From NCBI GenBank assembly GCA_041391925.1, contig JAWKNA010000003.1, positions 682,001-746,000 on the forward strand: a stretch of DNA of 64,000 bases. The letters run 5' to 3'. Positions 26,948-35,462 of this stretch are shown here, one piece after another; the stretch's first letter is position 1, and every line of letters starts with the position of its first letter. The notes beneath the pieces are model-generated. The model saw only the letters and a list, made by a program, of their open reading frames with translations. It did no database searches and was not told where the DNA came from. The stretch comes from JBPOFM01 sp041391925 (GTDB lineage Bacteria; Bacteroidota; Bacteroidia; Flavobacteriales; Flavobacteriaceae). The translations under genes were made by a program, and so were the position numbers.

Positions 26948-28729
26948 ATGAATAAATACAATTTCTTTTTTATAGTAGTTTTTTTTGTTTTAAAAATCAA
27001 CGCCCAAGTATCCTCAACATACAACGTATCTTTTGAAAATGCTACCCATCATGAAGCTAATATAGTAGCTACCTTTACCAATCTCAAATCTGATGAAGTG
27101 AAGTTCACGATGGCTCGTTCCTCTCCAGGACGTTATGCCTTGCACGAATTTGTAAAGAACGTTTATAACGTGAAAGTTAGCGATAGTAAAGGTAATGAAT
27201 TGATTGCCACACGACCTGACCCGTATTCATGGCTGGTCAAAGGACATGATGGGACCATTATGGTCAGTTATACATTATTTGCCAATCATGGTGATGGCAC
27301 CTATGCTCAGGTTGATGAAACCCATGCACATCTCAACATGCCAGCAACATTTATGTATGTTCCTGAATTGTCAGAAAAGGGCATGATGGTCAATTTCGAC
27401 TTGCCAGAAAACTCAAACTGGAAAATCGCCACCCAGCTAAAGCATCTGCACGACAACCTCTATCATGCCGACAATCTGCAATATTTAATGGACAGCCCAG
27501 TTGAGATTGCCAATTTCAGGAAGCGTTCCTTTAAAGTAAAAGACCAAACCATCAGCCTGGTATTGCATGATGAGGCTGCTTCTGATGAAGAATTGGACAC
27601 CTATTTTGAAAAAGTGAAACGTATAGTTTTGGAAGAAGAAAAAGTTTTCGGTGATCTCCCACACTATGATTATGGTGAATATACCTTTCTTGCGTGCTAT
27701 ATGCCAAATGCCACTGGTGATGGGATGGAACACCGAAATTCAACAATGATTCCAAGCACGCGAAGCTTGTCTTTAGGAGGCATTGAACAAAATATTGGGA
27801 CCGTTGCCCATGAGTTTTTTCATTGTTGGAATGTGGAGCGCATCCGCCCACAAGATTTAGAACCTTTTGATTTTCAAAAAGCAAATATGAGTGAAGGGCT
27901 TTGGTTTGCCGAAGGATTTACCAATTATTACGATGCCCTAACCCAATGTCGCACTGGTATTTGGAGTCAAGAGCAGTATGTTCAGGACATGACGCGTGGT
28001 TTTAATTATGTTTGGACTTCACCTGCAAGACAGTTTTTCAATCCCATAGAAATGAGCTATCAAGCTCCCTTTGTGGATGCAGCAAAATCGGTAGATGAAA
28101 CCAATCGCGAAAACACGTTTATCTCCTATTATTATTATGGCGAAATGCTTGGTCTGGCATTGGATTTATCATTACGGGAAAAAGGTTTGAACCTTGATGA
28201 CTTTATGAAAGTGATGTGGAACAATTTTGGAAAGGTTCAAAAGTACTATACAGTTAAAGATTTGCACGAAGTACTGATGGGTTTTGCTGGAAAGGAATTC
28301 GCAGATACGTTCTTCACAAATTATATTTATAAAAGTGAAATGCCAGATTTTGATAGACTTTTTAAAAATGTCGGAATTACTTTGGAAACAATTAATAAAA
28401 TTGATTTTGGAGCCAATGTTAGAAGCCAGAAAATCATCAGCAATCCAATAATTGGTTCATCCGCCTTTGAAGCTAATCTCCAAAAGGATGACAAAATACT
28501 TCAAATAGATTCCATAATCTTGAATGGACAAGCTGATATAAATGCCATTCTAAATACGTTTAAAGTAGGGGATACCATTAAAATTACTTTTGAAAGATTT
28601 GGAAAGCAACTAGAAACTATGATGACGGTGAAGACAGCCAATTCTTATAATATCAAGAAGGAGGATTCAAAAAAACTTTCAAAACCCATTCAAAAGAATC
28701 GGGACAATTGGTTGAAATCTAAATTGTAA
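26948..28729 (+). CDS. M61 family metallopeptidase (glycyl-aminopeptidase-like) with PDZ domain
   Basis: 593 residues. The signal peptide is MNKYNFFFIVVFFVLKINAQ. An N-terminal beta domain (about 22-190) precedes the gluzincin-type catalytic domain with HEFFH at residues 288-292. The third zinc ligand Glu lies in LWFAEGFTNYYD. A PDZ domain follows (about 470-560; VRSQKIISNPIIGSSAFEANLQKDDKIL). M61 enzymes remove N-terminal Gly/Ala in the periplasm. The gene ends at a hairpin shared with atpC. Confidence 0.92.
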   Translation: MNKYNFFFIVVFFVLKINAQVSSTYNVSFENATHHEANIVATFTNLKSDEVKFTMARSSPGRYALHEFVKNVYNVKVSDSKGNELIATRPDPYSWLVKGHDGTIMVSYTLFANHGDGTYAQVDETHAHLNMPATFMYVPELSEKGMMVNFDLPENSNWKIATQLKHLHDNLYHADNLQYLMDSPVEIANFRKRSFKVKDQTISLVLHDEAASDEELDTYFEKVKRIVLEEEKVFGDLPHYDYGEYTFLACYMPNATGDGMEHRNSTMIPSTRSLSLGGIEQNIGTVAHEFFHCWNVERIRPQDLEPFDFQKANMSEGLWFAEGFTNYYDALTQCRTGIWSQEQYVQDMTRGFNYVWTSPARQFFNPIEMSYQAPFVDAAKSVDETNRENTFISYYYYGEMLGLALDLSLREKGLNLDDFMKVMWNNFGKVQKYYTVKDLHEVLMGFAGKEFADTFFTNYIYKSEMPDFDRLFKNVGITLETINKIDFGANVRSQKIISNPIIGSSAFEANLQKDDKILQIDSIILNGQADINAILNTFKVGDTIKITFERFGKQLETMMTVKTANSYNIKKEDSKKLSKPIQKNRDNWLKSKL

Positions 28730-28731
28730 AA

Positions 28732-28767
28732 ATAAAAAAAACACCAAACTATCCAGTTTGGCGTTTT
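28732..28767. terminator. Bidirectional terminator between M61 peptidase and atpC
   Basis: The stem is caccaaact with agtttggcg around a 4-nt loop, flanked by eight A on the left and five T on the right. The single non-Watson-Crick position is a mismatch on the plus transcript but a G-U pair on the minus one, so it fits atpC slightly better. Confidence 0.82.
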
Positions 28768-28787
28768 TGATTTATATAGAACAAATG

Positions 28788-29063
28788 TTAATCTACTAAA
28801 ACAATCGCTCGGTTATCTTTCATTTCCAAAGTTCCACTAGAAATATTCAAAACCCATTTACCATCTTCCTGAACGAATTTGGATTCGTGGCCTTCAGCAA
28901 TCGTGGCGCTACCTTTAAACTTCACTTTGCCTTTTTCCAATAATGCAACTATGGCTGCATGGTTGTTTAACATCTGGAATTCACCATCCACACTCGGCAC
29001 AGTCACGCTTTCAACGTTTCCGCTAACCAACAAAGCCTCTGGCGATACGATTTCTAAATACAT
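28788..29063 (-). CDS. atpC: F1F0 ATP synthase subunit epsilon
   Basis: 91 residues, only the N-terminal beta-sandwich domain. It has LEIVSPEALLVSGNVESVTVPSVDGEFQMLNNHAAIV, the standard epsilon block. The C-terminal two-helix inhibitory hairpin found in the 130-140-residue epsilon of E. coli is missing, as is usual in Bacteroidota. The subunit joins gamma to the c-ring. It follows atpD on the same strand, separated by 73 nt that hold an inverted repeat. Confidence 0.93.
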   Translation of the reverse strand: MYLEIVSPEALLVSGNVESVTVPSVDGEFQMLNNHAAIVALLEKGKVKFKGSATIAEGHESKFVQEDGKWVLNISSGTLEMKDNRAIVLVD

Positions 29064-29070
29064 TTTTTTA

Positions 29071-29127
29071 AGTCTTCAGTTTACAGTCTTCAGTCGCCAG
29101 TACTGCTAACTGCAGACTGTGGACTGA
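29071..29127. repeat. Direct and inverted repeat between atpD and atpC
   Basis: agtcttcagt occurs twice (29071-29080 and 29085-29094). The arm 29076-29091 is complementary to 29112-29127 at about 12 of 16 positions, core cacagtctgc-like, with the palindromic gcagactg near the end. The element lies inside the atpD-atpC transcript, so an RNA hairpin would form between the two cistrons. Confidence 0.65.
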
Positions 29128-29136
29128 TTACTCAAT

Positions 29137-30645
29137 TTAAGCTTCCGCCAACATTTTTTCTCCAGCCTCCATTGCTTCTTCAATAGTACCTTTAAGGTTG
29201 AAAGCAGCTTCTGGTAAGTGATCCAACTCACCGTCCATAATCATGTTGAAACCTTTGATGGTCTCTTTGATGTCTACCAATACACCTGGAATCCCTGTAA
29301 ATTGTTCAGCTACGTGGAAAGGTTGGGACAAGAAACGTTGTACACGTCTAGCACGTCCTACCGCCAATTTATCGTCCTCAGAAAGCTCTTCCATACCAAG
29401 GATAGCGATGATGTCCTGCAATTCTTTATAACGTTGCAATAACTCTTTCACACGTTGTGCGCAAGCATAGTGCTCTTTTCCAAGAATAGCCTCAGTGAGG
29501 ATTCGAGAGGTAGAATCCAATGGGTCAACCGCAGGATAAATACCAAGCTCAGCAATTTTACGGGACAATACAGTAGTGGCATCCAAGTGGGCAAACGTTG
29601 TTGCCGGCGCTGGATCTGTTAAGTCATCCGCAGGCACATAAACCGCTTGAACAGAGGTAATGGAACCTCTTTTGGTTGAGGTAATACGCTCTTGCATCGC
29701 ACCCATCTCTGTTGCCAAAGTTGGTTGATACCCTACCGCAGAAGGCATACGACCTAATAAGGCAGATACTTCAGAACCCGCTTGTGTAAAACGGAAGATA
29801 TTATCCACGAAGAACAACACGTCTTTTCCTTGTCCTTCGCCAGCACCATCACGGAAATATTCTGCAATGGTCAAACCTGATAATGCCACACGAGCACGTG
29901 CTCCAGGAGGTTCATTCATTTGTCCGAACACGAAAGTGGCTTTGGAATCTTTCATCGCAGTTTTATCAACTTTGGATAAATCCCATCCGCCTTCTTCCAT
30001 AGAGTGCATAAAGTCTCCACCATATTTGATAATGCCAGACTCCAACATCTCTCTCAAAAGGTCATTCCCTTCACGGGTTCTTTCACCTACACCAGCAAAT
30101 ACAGATAATCCACCGTGACCTTTTGCAATATTGTTGATCAACTCCTGAATCAATACTGTTTTACCTACACCAGCACCACCAAACAAACCAATTTTTCCAC
30201 CTTTTGCATATGGCTCAATCAAGTCGATAACTTTGATACCAGTAAATAACACTTCAGTTGAGGTTGATAAGTCTTCAAATTTAGGTGCTTGTCTGTGGAT
30301 AGGTAAACCTGCATTGCCAGCTTTAGGCAAATCGCCCAATCCATCAATCGCATCCCCAATCACATTAAACAAACGTCCGTAAACATCCTCGCCGATTGGC
30401 ATTTGTATAGGAGCGCCAGTTGCAACCACTTCAGTGCCTCTGCTCAAACCATCGGATGAGTCCATGGCGATGGTACGAACGGAGTCCTCACCAATGTGAG
30501 ATTGAACTTCCAATACCAACAGCGAACCGTCAGGTCTTTTAATTTCTAATGAATCATAGATTTTGGGAAGCTCTAAGCCCGCTTCAAACGCTACGTCGAT
30601 TACTGGACCAACGATTTGTGCAACTTTACCTGTAACTTTTGACAT
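29137..30645 (-). CDS. atpD: F1F0 ATP synthase subunit beta
   Basis: 502 residues, full length. The catalytic nucleotide-binding site shows Walker A GLFGGAGVGKTVLI and Walker B ending VLFFVDNIFRF. The DELSEED loop region here reads EELSEDDKL (GMEELSEDDKLAVGRARRVQRF). It catalyses ATP synthesis in the F1 head on the cytoplasmic face of the inner membrane. In Bacteroidota atpDC commonly stand apart from atpBEFHAG, as seen here. Confidence 0.98.
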   Translation of the reverse strand: MSKVTGKVAQIVGPVIDVAFEAGLELPKIYDSLEIKRPDGSLLVLEVQSHIGEDSVRTIAMDSSDGLSRGTEVVATGAPIQMPIGEDVYGRLFNVIGDAIDGLGDLPKAGNAGLPIHRQAPKFEDLSTSTEVLFTGIKVIDLIEPYAKGGKIGLFGGAGVGKTVLIQELINNIAKGHGGLSVFAGVGERTREGNDLLREMLESGIIKYGGDFMHSMEEGGWDLSKVDKTAMKDSKATFVFGQMNEPPGARARVALSGLTIAEYFRDGAGEGQGKDVLFFVDNIFRFTQAGSEVSALLGRMPSAVGYQPTLATEMGAMQERITSTKRGSITSVQAVYVPADDLTDPAPATTFAHLDATTVLSRKIAELGIYPAVDPLDSTSRILTEAILGKEHYACAQRVKELLQRYKELQDIIAILGMEELSEDDKLAVGRARRVQRFLSQPFHVAEQFTGIPGVLVDIKETIKGFNMIMDGELDHLPEAAFNLKGTIEEAMEAGEKMLAEA

Positions 30646-30705
30646 TACTTATGTGTTTAATGTTGAATTGAATATTAATTAAAATAACACTGTTTTTTCG
30701 CGCTG

Positions 30706-30713
30706 CAAAGATA
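30706..30713 (-). promoter_or_regulatory. -7 promoter element of atpDC
   Basis: It reads TATCTTTG on the reverse strand, 60 nt upstream of the atpD ATG. A TTG at -33 spacing is not found (TTTT instead). Confidence 0.55.
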
Positions 30714-30770
30714 TATCTTTTAATTTAAAATAAAAGGCTATTTTTTTGTTTTTTGTGGATAAAAAAACAC

Positions 30771-30802
30771 CCTCAGGATGAAGGTGTTTTTATGAAATCT
30801 AT
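30771..30802 (-). terminator. Intrinsic terminator of the GDSL lipoprotein gene
   Basis: The hairpin is built on aaacacc with ggtgttt. The plus-strand A run at 30771-30777 becomes the U run on the reverse transcript. It lies 13 nt past the stop at 30815. Confidence 0.78.
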
Positions 30803-30814
30803 TCTTCAATAGTA

Positions 30815-32488
30815 TTACAGGTTTGGTGGGTAATTTGTGGGATAATTTCCTGGACTTGCCACTACACCGGCAGCTGTAAAATTCGAACCATAGGTCGCAT
30901 CAATAGCTTCTAAAAATTTATTTGCCATAACTGCATAACCTCTGGCTGTTAAATGAATACCATCCAAACTTACCAATCCACCGGTCACCAAATCGGTTGT
31001 AAAAGTAAATCCACCATTAGAAATTCCTGTAGTGGAGGCCTGTTCTAAAATATTTTTGAAATCCACCAAAGCTAAACCATTTGCATTAGCTACATTTTCA
31101 ATTGTAACGTTGTAAGCATCTGTTGCCGTTTTGATTGCATTTTGTTCACTCGGTATTAAAATCCACTTATCCGCAAGAGGGTTTGTAACACCTTCCACTG
31201 AAAACTGTCCTGCTAGGCTTGCAGGTAAACCTTGGGATATTAAATATGCATAAGTAGTTGAGTTTACCGTACCAATTATTGAACTACTGGGGAGCACCAA
31301 TAAATCCTCATTTGTCGCTTGTCTTGATTGACCATAAAAATTACCTAAAAGATTGGCAACTAAAGGCGCAGCAGCTGCTGGAAGACCAAATGATTGTACA
31401 AAAGCCGGGAATGTCGGACTTGCATTTAACACAGCTGCTATTTGAGAAGAAATATTAGTAAGTGTTTCATCATTTATGACAACGGCACTTGCTGAAGAGG
31501 TTGAAAAAACTACAGAGCGTTCTGCTGCATTATCAATTGCTCCTACGGATTCTAGATACGCATAAACTTGATTAATTTGACCAAAGACACCATTTAGAGT
31601 TGGAATTAAGGGACCAAAACTTGGATTTGAAGGGTCTAATGGATTGTATGGTACCGTTGTAAAATGAGGTAAACTGGTGATATAAGGAACATTTGTGACA
31701 ACTCCTTTTGCACCATTAGCTGTCAACGCTGTTACTTCAGCAGAAAATGCTTGGGCAAACACATTGGGATCAGTGATATCATTACCACCGTAGGTTGATG
31801 GGTCAAAATTTCCTGTTTGATCGACACCTGTACCACCAGAAGTTGCATAGGACAAAACATCATTGCCCCCAACTTCAGACAGTGTGAAAAAAGTTGGGTT
31901 TTGAGCTAATGCATCTGCCAATATTGTAGTGTTTGGAGAAGAAGCCATTCTTACAAAATAAGGATTGGCCGCTCCTAAAGCAACACCTGCAATATTGCCA
32001 TAACCAGGTGCCACAAAATGAAAACTTTTAGCTCCAGGAACACCTAAATTATTAAACGGCCCAACTGGATTATTGGAAGCAATATCTGTAGTAACTGTTA
32101 CAGGACCGATAATCGATTCAAGAGGTACTGGTCCAGCGCCTCCAAAAACAAGTCTTGGATTGAAACCCGGAAGTCTATTCCCTCCTAGAGCTAAACCACC
32201 ATAATTGTCATTGGTCAATGGTTGGGTGAAAGTCCCACCACCAACATTTGAAAATTGTTGATTTAAAATATTTGGAAACGAATTCATTTGACTTGCAATA
32301 AAAACTGCACCGTCAGTGTATCCAGCAGTAAAGGATGCTCCGACAGCCACATATTTTGAAAAATCTGCAGATCCGGCAGTGAGTTCCGGTAATGGCTCAG
32401 GATCTGGCGTATAATCGTATTCATCTTCATTACAAGCAGTAAATCCAATAAGAACTGCAGAAAGAAGGATATATTTTAAAGTTTTCAT
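30815..32488 (-). CDS. Large SGNH/GDSL hydrolase lipoprotein
   Basis: 557 residues. A lipobox IGFTACNED places the lipidated Cys at residue 19. SGNH blocks are recognisable: block I VAVGASFTAGYTDGA with nucleophile S52 (GAS replaces GDS), block III as VGGNDVLSY with the Asn, and block V as SLDGIHLTARGY with D509 and H512. Between blocks I and III, and III and V, long insertions make it over twice the size of a minimal SGNH domain. It lies 24 nt downstream of a TonB receptor gene. A surface-exposed esterase or lipase feeding that receptor is a reasonable inference. Confidence 0.85.
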   Translation of the reverse strand: MKTLKYILLSAVLIGFTACNEDEYDYTPDPEPLPELTAGSADFSKYVAVGASFTAGYTDGAVFIASQMNSFPNILNQQFSNVGGGTFTQPLTNDNYGGLALGGNRLPGFNPRLVFGGAGPVPLESIIGPVTVTTDIASNNPVGPFNNLGVPGAKSFHFVAPGYGNIAGVALGAANPYFVRMASSPNTTILADALAQNPTFFTLSEVGGNDVLSYATSGGTGVDQTGNFDPSTYGGNDITDPNVFAQAFSAEVTALTANGAKGVVTNVPYITSLPHFTTVPYNPLDPSNPSFGPLIPTLNGVFGQINQVYAYLESVGAIDNAAERSVVFSTSSASAVVINDETLTNISSQIAAVLNASPTFPAFVQSFGLPAAAAPLVANLLGNFYGQSRQATNEDLLVLPSSSIIGTVNSTTYAYLISQGLPASLAGQFSVEGVTNPLADKWILIPSEQNAIKTATDAYNVTIENVANANGLALVDFKNILEQASTTGISNGGFTFTTDLVTGGLVSLDGIHLTARGYAVMANKFLEAIDATYGSNFTAAGVVASPGNYPTNYPPNL

Positions 32489-32512
32489 CTTAAAAATGAT
32501 TTAATGTTAAAA

Positions 32513-35257
32513 TTATAAATTGTTGAAGGTCCATGACACGTAATACATAGAACCAATATTACCTGTACCTATGGCAGTAAAATATTCATGTCCCATTAAG
32601 TTGGTAGCACCTACTTTAATGGAAGACTTGATGGAAGGGATTCTGTAATTTAACTGTGCATCAATAACTTGGTATGCAGGAATGTCCCCATCACCAAAGG
32701 TAGCTTGCCAATAGTAGTTGTCGCTCCATCTCCAGGCGGCATTGAATCCAAAATTCTTGAACAGGTCTGTATTTCCAAAAGTTATTTTTGCCTTATGGTT
32801 AGGCGTATTGAAATTGGTTCTAAAATCCAAGAATTTTTCTTGGTTAAAATCTTGCTTGGTATAGGTATAGCTTCCACCTAAATCAAAATTTCCAAATACT
32901 TTGGTGGAAATTCCTATGGAGCCACCATACGAGTTGACATCAGCTTTTGAGTTAGTATAAGTTTGGTATACTTTATAATCTCCATTAGCTATTGCTGCAA
33001 CAGAAAGAGAGTTGTCGCCAACAGTACCGTATAGAGGAGCAATTACTACTTCACCAGAAATGAAATCTTGGTATTTGTTGTAATAGACACTCATATCTAT
33101 AATGAATTTATCAATTTTCCCACGGTAACCTACCTCAGCAGTACTGATTTTTTCAGGTTTCACCAAAGCAGAATTTCCTATTCTTAAATCTGCAGGGTTT
33201 TCAGAAGCTGCAAATGTTTGTACAGATGATGCTAAATAAGAATTGTTATACGCAGCTCCACCAGACTGCGAAACTGAAGCCGGTTGACCAAGCGCTTGTC
33301 CAGCAGCACTTACATCATAAGATCTGACGTATCTATCTAAGTTGTCTGGAGAACCTCCAACTAAAATGGCACGACCTGCATCAAGTCCAATAAACAAGTC
33401 TTGAGTTGTAGGGTTTCTAAATCCAGTTTGTACAGATGCTCTAATATTGTGATTTTCATTAACTGTTAAACCAGCTGAAATTCTTGGTGAAACAAACCCG
33501 TCGAAAAATTCGGATTTGTCATAACGAGCTGAACCAGTCAATTTCAAGCTCATATCATTTCCCAGTGCCAAATCTTTTTGTAGTTGTGTATAAACACCAT
33601 ATTCTGAATAAGGAATGGTTTCATCATAATCTGTGTAAATGGTTCCAAAGGAATTCAACACATATTTTCTGTAAGAACCTCCAACTTGAATATCAACTGC
33701 ATCCCATAAATGGCTGAAGTTGTAATTACCATCTGCGTGATAATATTTAGAAGCATCTTGGAATTTTGATCCCTTAGAAAAATCTGGATCGGCTATAATT
33801 CTGTTAAATGCATTTTGGAACTCTGGTGTTCCTGGTTCGAATCTTCCCGACTCTGCTTGAGCTCTTGCGGCGTCATGCGCATCTGCATCTGTAGCACCAC
33901 TCAAAGTTGCGCCTACATATGTTTGAATGTATTCTTGAAACCACTGTGAGTCCGATTTCCAAGCACGGTTGATGTTGATACCCGTAAATACCATATCATA
34001 AGAATCACCCGCTTTGTCAGACACTATATAGCCTCTTAAAAAGAAGTTATTGTTCTTAAATTCAATTTTGTTTTGTAGTTGCGTGAAGTTATCGATATAA
34101 TACCTGTTGGTACCTTGATAGATAGTGTTTCCTTTTCCTATTTTCCCAACATATTGAATTTCAAAATCATTGGCCCAAGGGCGGAAATAGAGACCCCAAT
34201 CTGCCTTGATACTTTCCGCATTATAATCTGTCAAATCACGCTCTTCATAACCTGTTCTACTTACTACAACATCAGGTACGATTCCCAACCCTGATGCTGA
34301 CCGAATGTTTGTAGAAACTTCATCTCCATAAATGTTATAGCCATCATAACCGTAACTTGCTCTTGTATCTCCAGTACCTGGTTTTCCATCATAATTATTG
34401 GCAGTCCAATCGGTTCCTTTGAGCCATCCAAAATTAACTTTTGCAGCAAATTTATCGCTGAATTTGTAAGCCATTCTAATACCAGTATCTCTATAGGTAT
34501 TGTCTCCACCAGCATCTTGCGAAGTGATTCCTTGTTTGTGGTAACCACTGATTCCTTGAAAATCAAAAGGACTTTTACTTCGCATAAAAAGAATACCATT
34601 AAAAGCATTGGCTCCATATAAAGCAGAGGCAGCACCGGGAAGTAGCTCCACACTCTGAACATCGGTTTCATTCATTCCAACTAAATTTCCAATAGGAAAG
34701 TTTAAAGCTGGGGAAGAGTTGTCCATGCCATCAACCAATTGCATAAACCTGTTATTTGCAAAGGTTGCAAAACCTCTAGTGTTAATAGATTTAAAAGTTA
34801 AACTATTGGTGTTGATATCCACTCCTTTTAGATTTTCCAAACCATCATAAAAATCTGCTGATGCAGTATTTTTTATTTCTTTTAAACCAAAACGTTCAAC
34901 AGTAACAGGTGATTCAAAGATACGTTCTGGTGTTCTTGAAGCTGAAACGACAACCTCATCCAAAGACGTTCCTTCAACAAGCACAAAGTCCAATGTTTGA
35001 GGATTTGTTGTAACTTCTTTTGTGACTGACTCAAAACCAACGCTACTTACGGTTACACTAAAAGGTGGTTGCTGGTTATAGGTCAAGGAAAAATTTCCAT
35101 CAAAATCGGAAATGGTACCTGTTGTAGTTCCGTCAATGATAATGTTTGCACCAGGTAATGGTTGCCCGCTATTATCTTTTACGGTTCCTGTAACTGTAGT
35201 TTGGGCAAAAGTTGTTGCACAACAAAACAGCATCATAATTTTAATAAATGTCTTCAT
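32513..35257 (-). CDS. TonB-dependent receptor with carboxypeptidase-regulatory-like domain
   Basis: 914 residues. The signal peptide ends TTFAQ. A CarboxypepD_reg-like domain (about 20-95; TVTGTVKDNSGQPLPGANIIIDG) precedes the plug (about 110-235; SVELLPGAASALYGANAFNGIL). The barrel ends with a KVGATNLMGHEYFTAIGTGNIGSMYYVSW strand pattern. It resembles SusC-like receptors but there is no SusD gene. The partner in its place is the GDSL lipoprotein directly downstream. The cargo is unknown, possibly a product of ester cleavage. Confidence 0.9.
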   Translation of the reverse strand: MKTFIKIMMLFCCATTFAQTTVTGTVKDNSGQPLPGANIIIDGTTTGTISDFDGNFSLTYNQQPPFSVTVSSVGFESVTKEVTTNPQTLDFVLVEGTSLDEVVVSASRTPERIFESPVTVERFGLKEIKNTASADFYDGLENLKGVDINTNSLTFKSINTRGFATFANNRFMQLVDGMDNSSPALNFPIGNLVGMNETDVQSVELLPGAASALYGANAFNGILFMRSKSPFDFQGISGYHKQGITSQDAGGDNTYRDTGIRMAYKFSDKFAAKVNFGWLKGTDWTANNYDGKPGTGDTRASYGYDGYNIYGDEVSTNIRSASGLGIVPDVVVSRTGYEERDLTDYNAESIKADWGLYFRPWANDFEIQYVGKIGKGNTIYQGTNRYYIDNFTQLQNKIEFKNNNFFLRGYIVSDKAGDSYDMVFTGININRAWKSDSQWFQEYIQTYVGATLSGATDADAHDAARAQAESGRFEPGTPEFQNAFNRIIADPDFSKGSKFQDASKYYHADGNYNFSHLWDAVDIQVGGSYRKYVLNSFGTIYTDYDETIPYSEYGVYTQLQKDLALGNDMSLKLTGSARYDKSEFFDGFVSPRISAGLTVNENHNIRASVQTGFRNPTTQDLFIGLDAGRAILVGGSPDNLDRYVRSYDVSAAGQALGQPASVSQSGGAAYNNSYLASSVQTFAASENPADLRIGNSALVKPEKISTAEVGYRGKIDKFIIDMSVYYNKYQDFISGEVVIAPLYGTVGDNSLSVAAIANGDYKVYQTYTNSKADVNSYGGSIGISTKVFGNFDLGGSYTYTKQDFNQEKFLDFRTNFNTPNHKAKITFGNTDLFKNFGFNAAWRWSDNYYWQATFGDGDIPAYQVIDAQLNYRIPSIKSSIKVGATNLMGHEYFTAIGTGNIGSMYYVSWTFNNL

Positions 35258-35393
35258 CTTCGGGATTAGTTAAATTTAGTAGACCAATATAAATAATTAA
35301 ATGACACTAAAATGAAAATTCTATAAAAAATTATGCATGCATAGCATATATTCCTATTAAATAAGCATTTAAATTGCAAGATTCGAATCTATA

Positions 35394-35427
35394 AAAGCAA
35401 AAAACTCTCGAAAAAAGCGAGAGTTTT
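35394..35427 (-). terminator. Intrinsic terminator of the glmS operon
   Basis: The stem is aaaactctcg at 35401-35410 with cgagagtttt at 35418-35427, a perfect 10-bp match. On the reverse strand it is followed by ttttttgctttt-type sequence. Confidence 0.85.
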
Positions 35428-35462
35428 TAAGGGTTTAAGCGTTTTTTGTGGTGAGATAGCAG

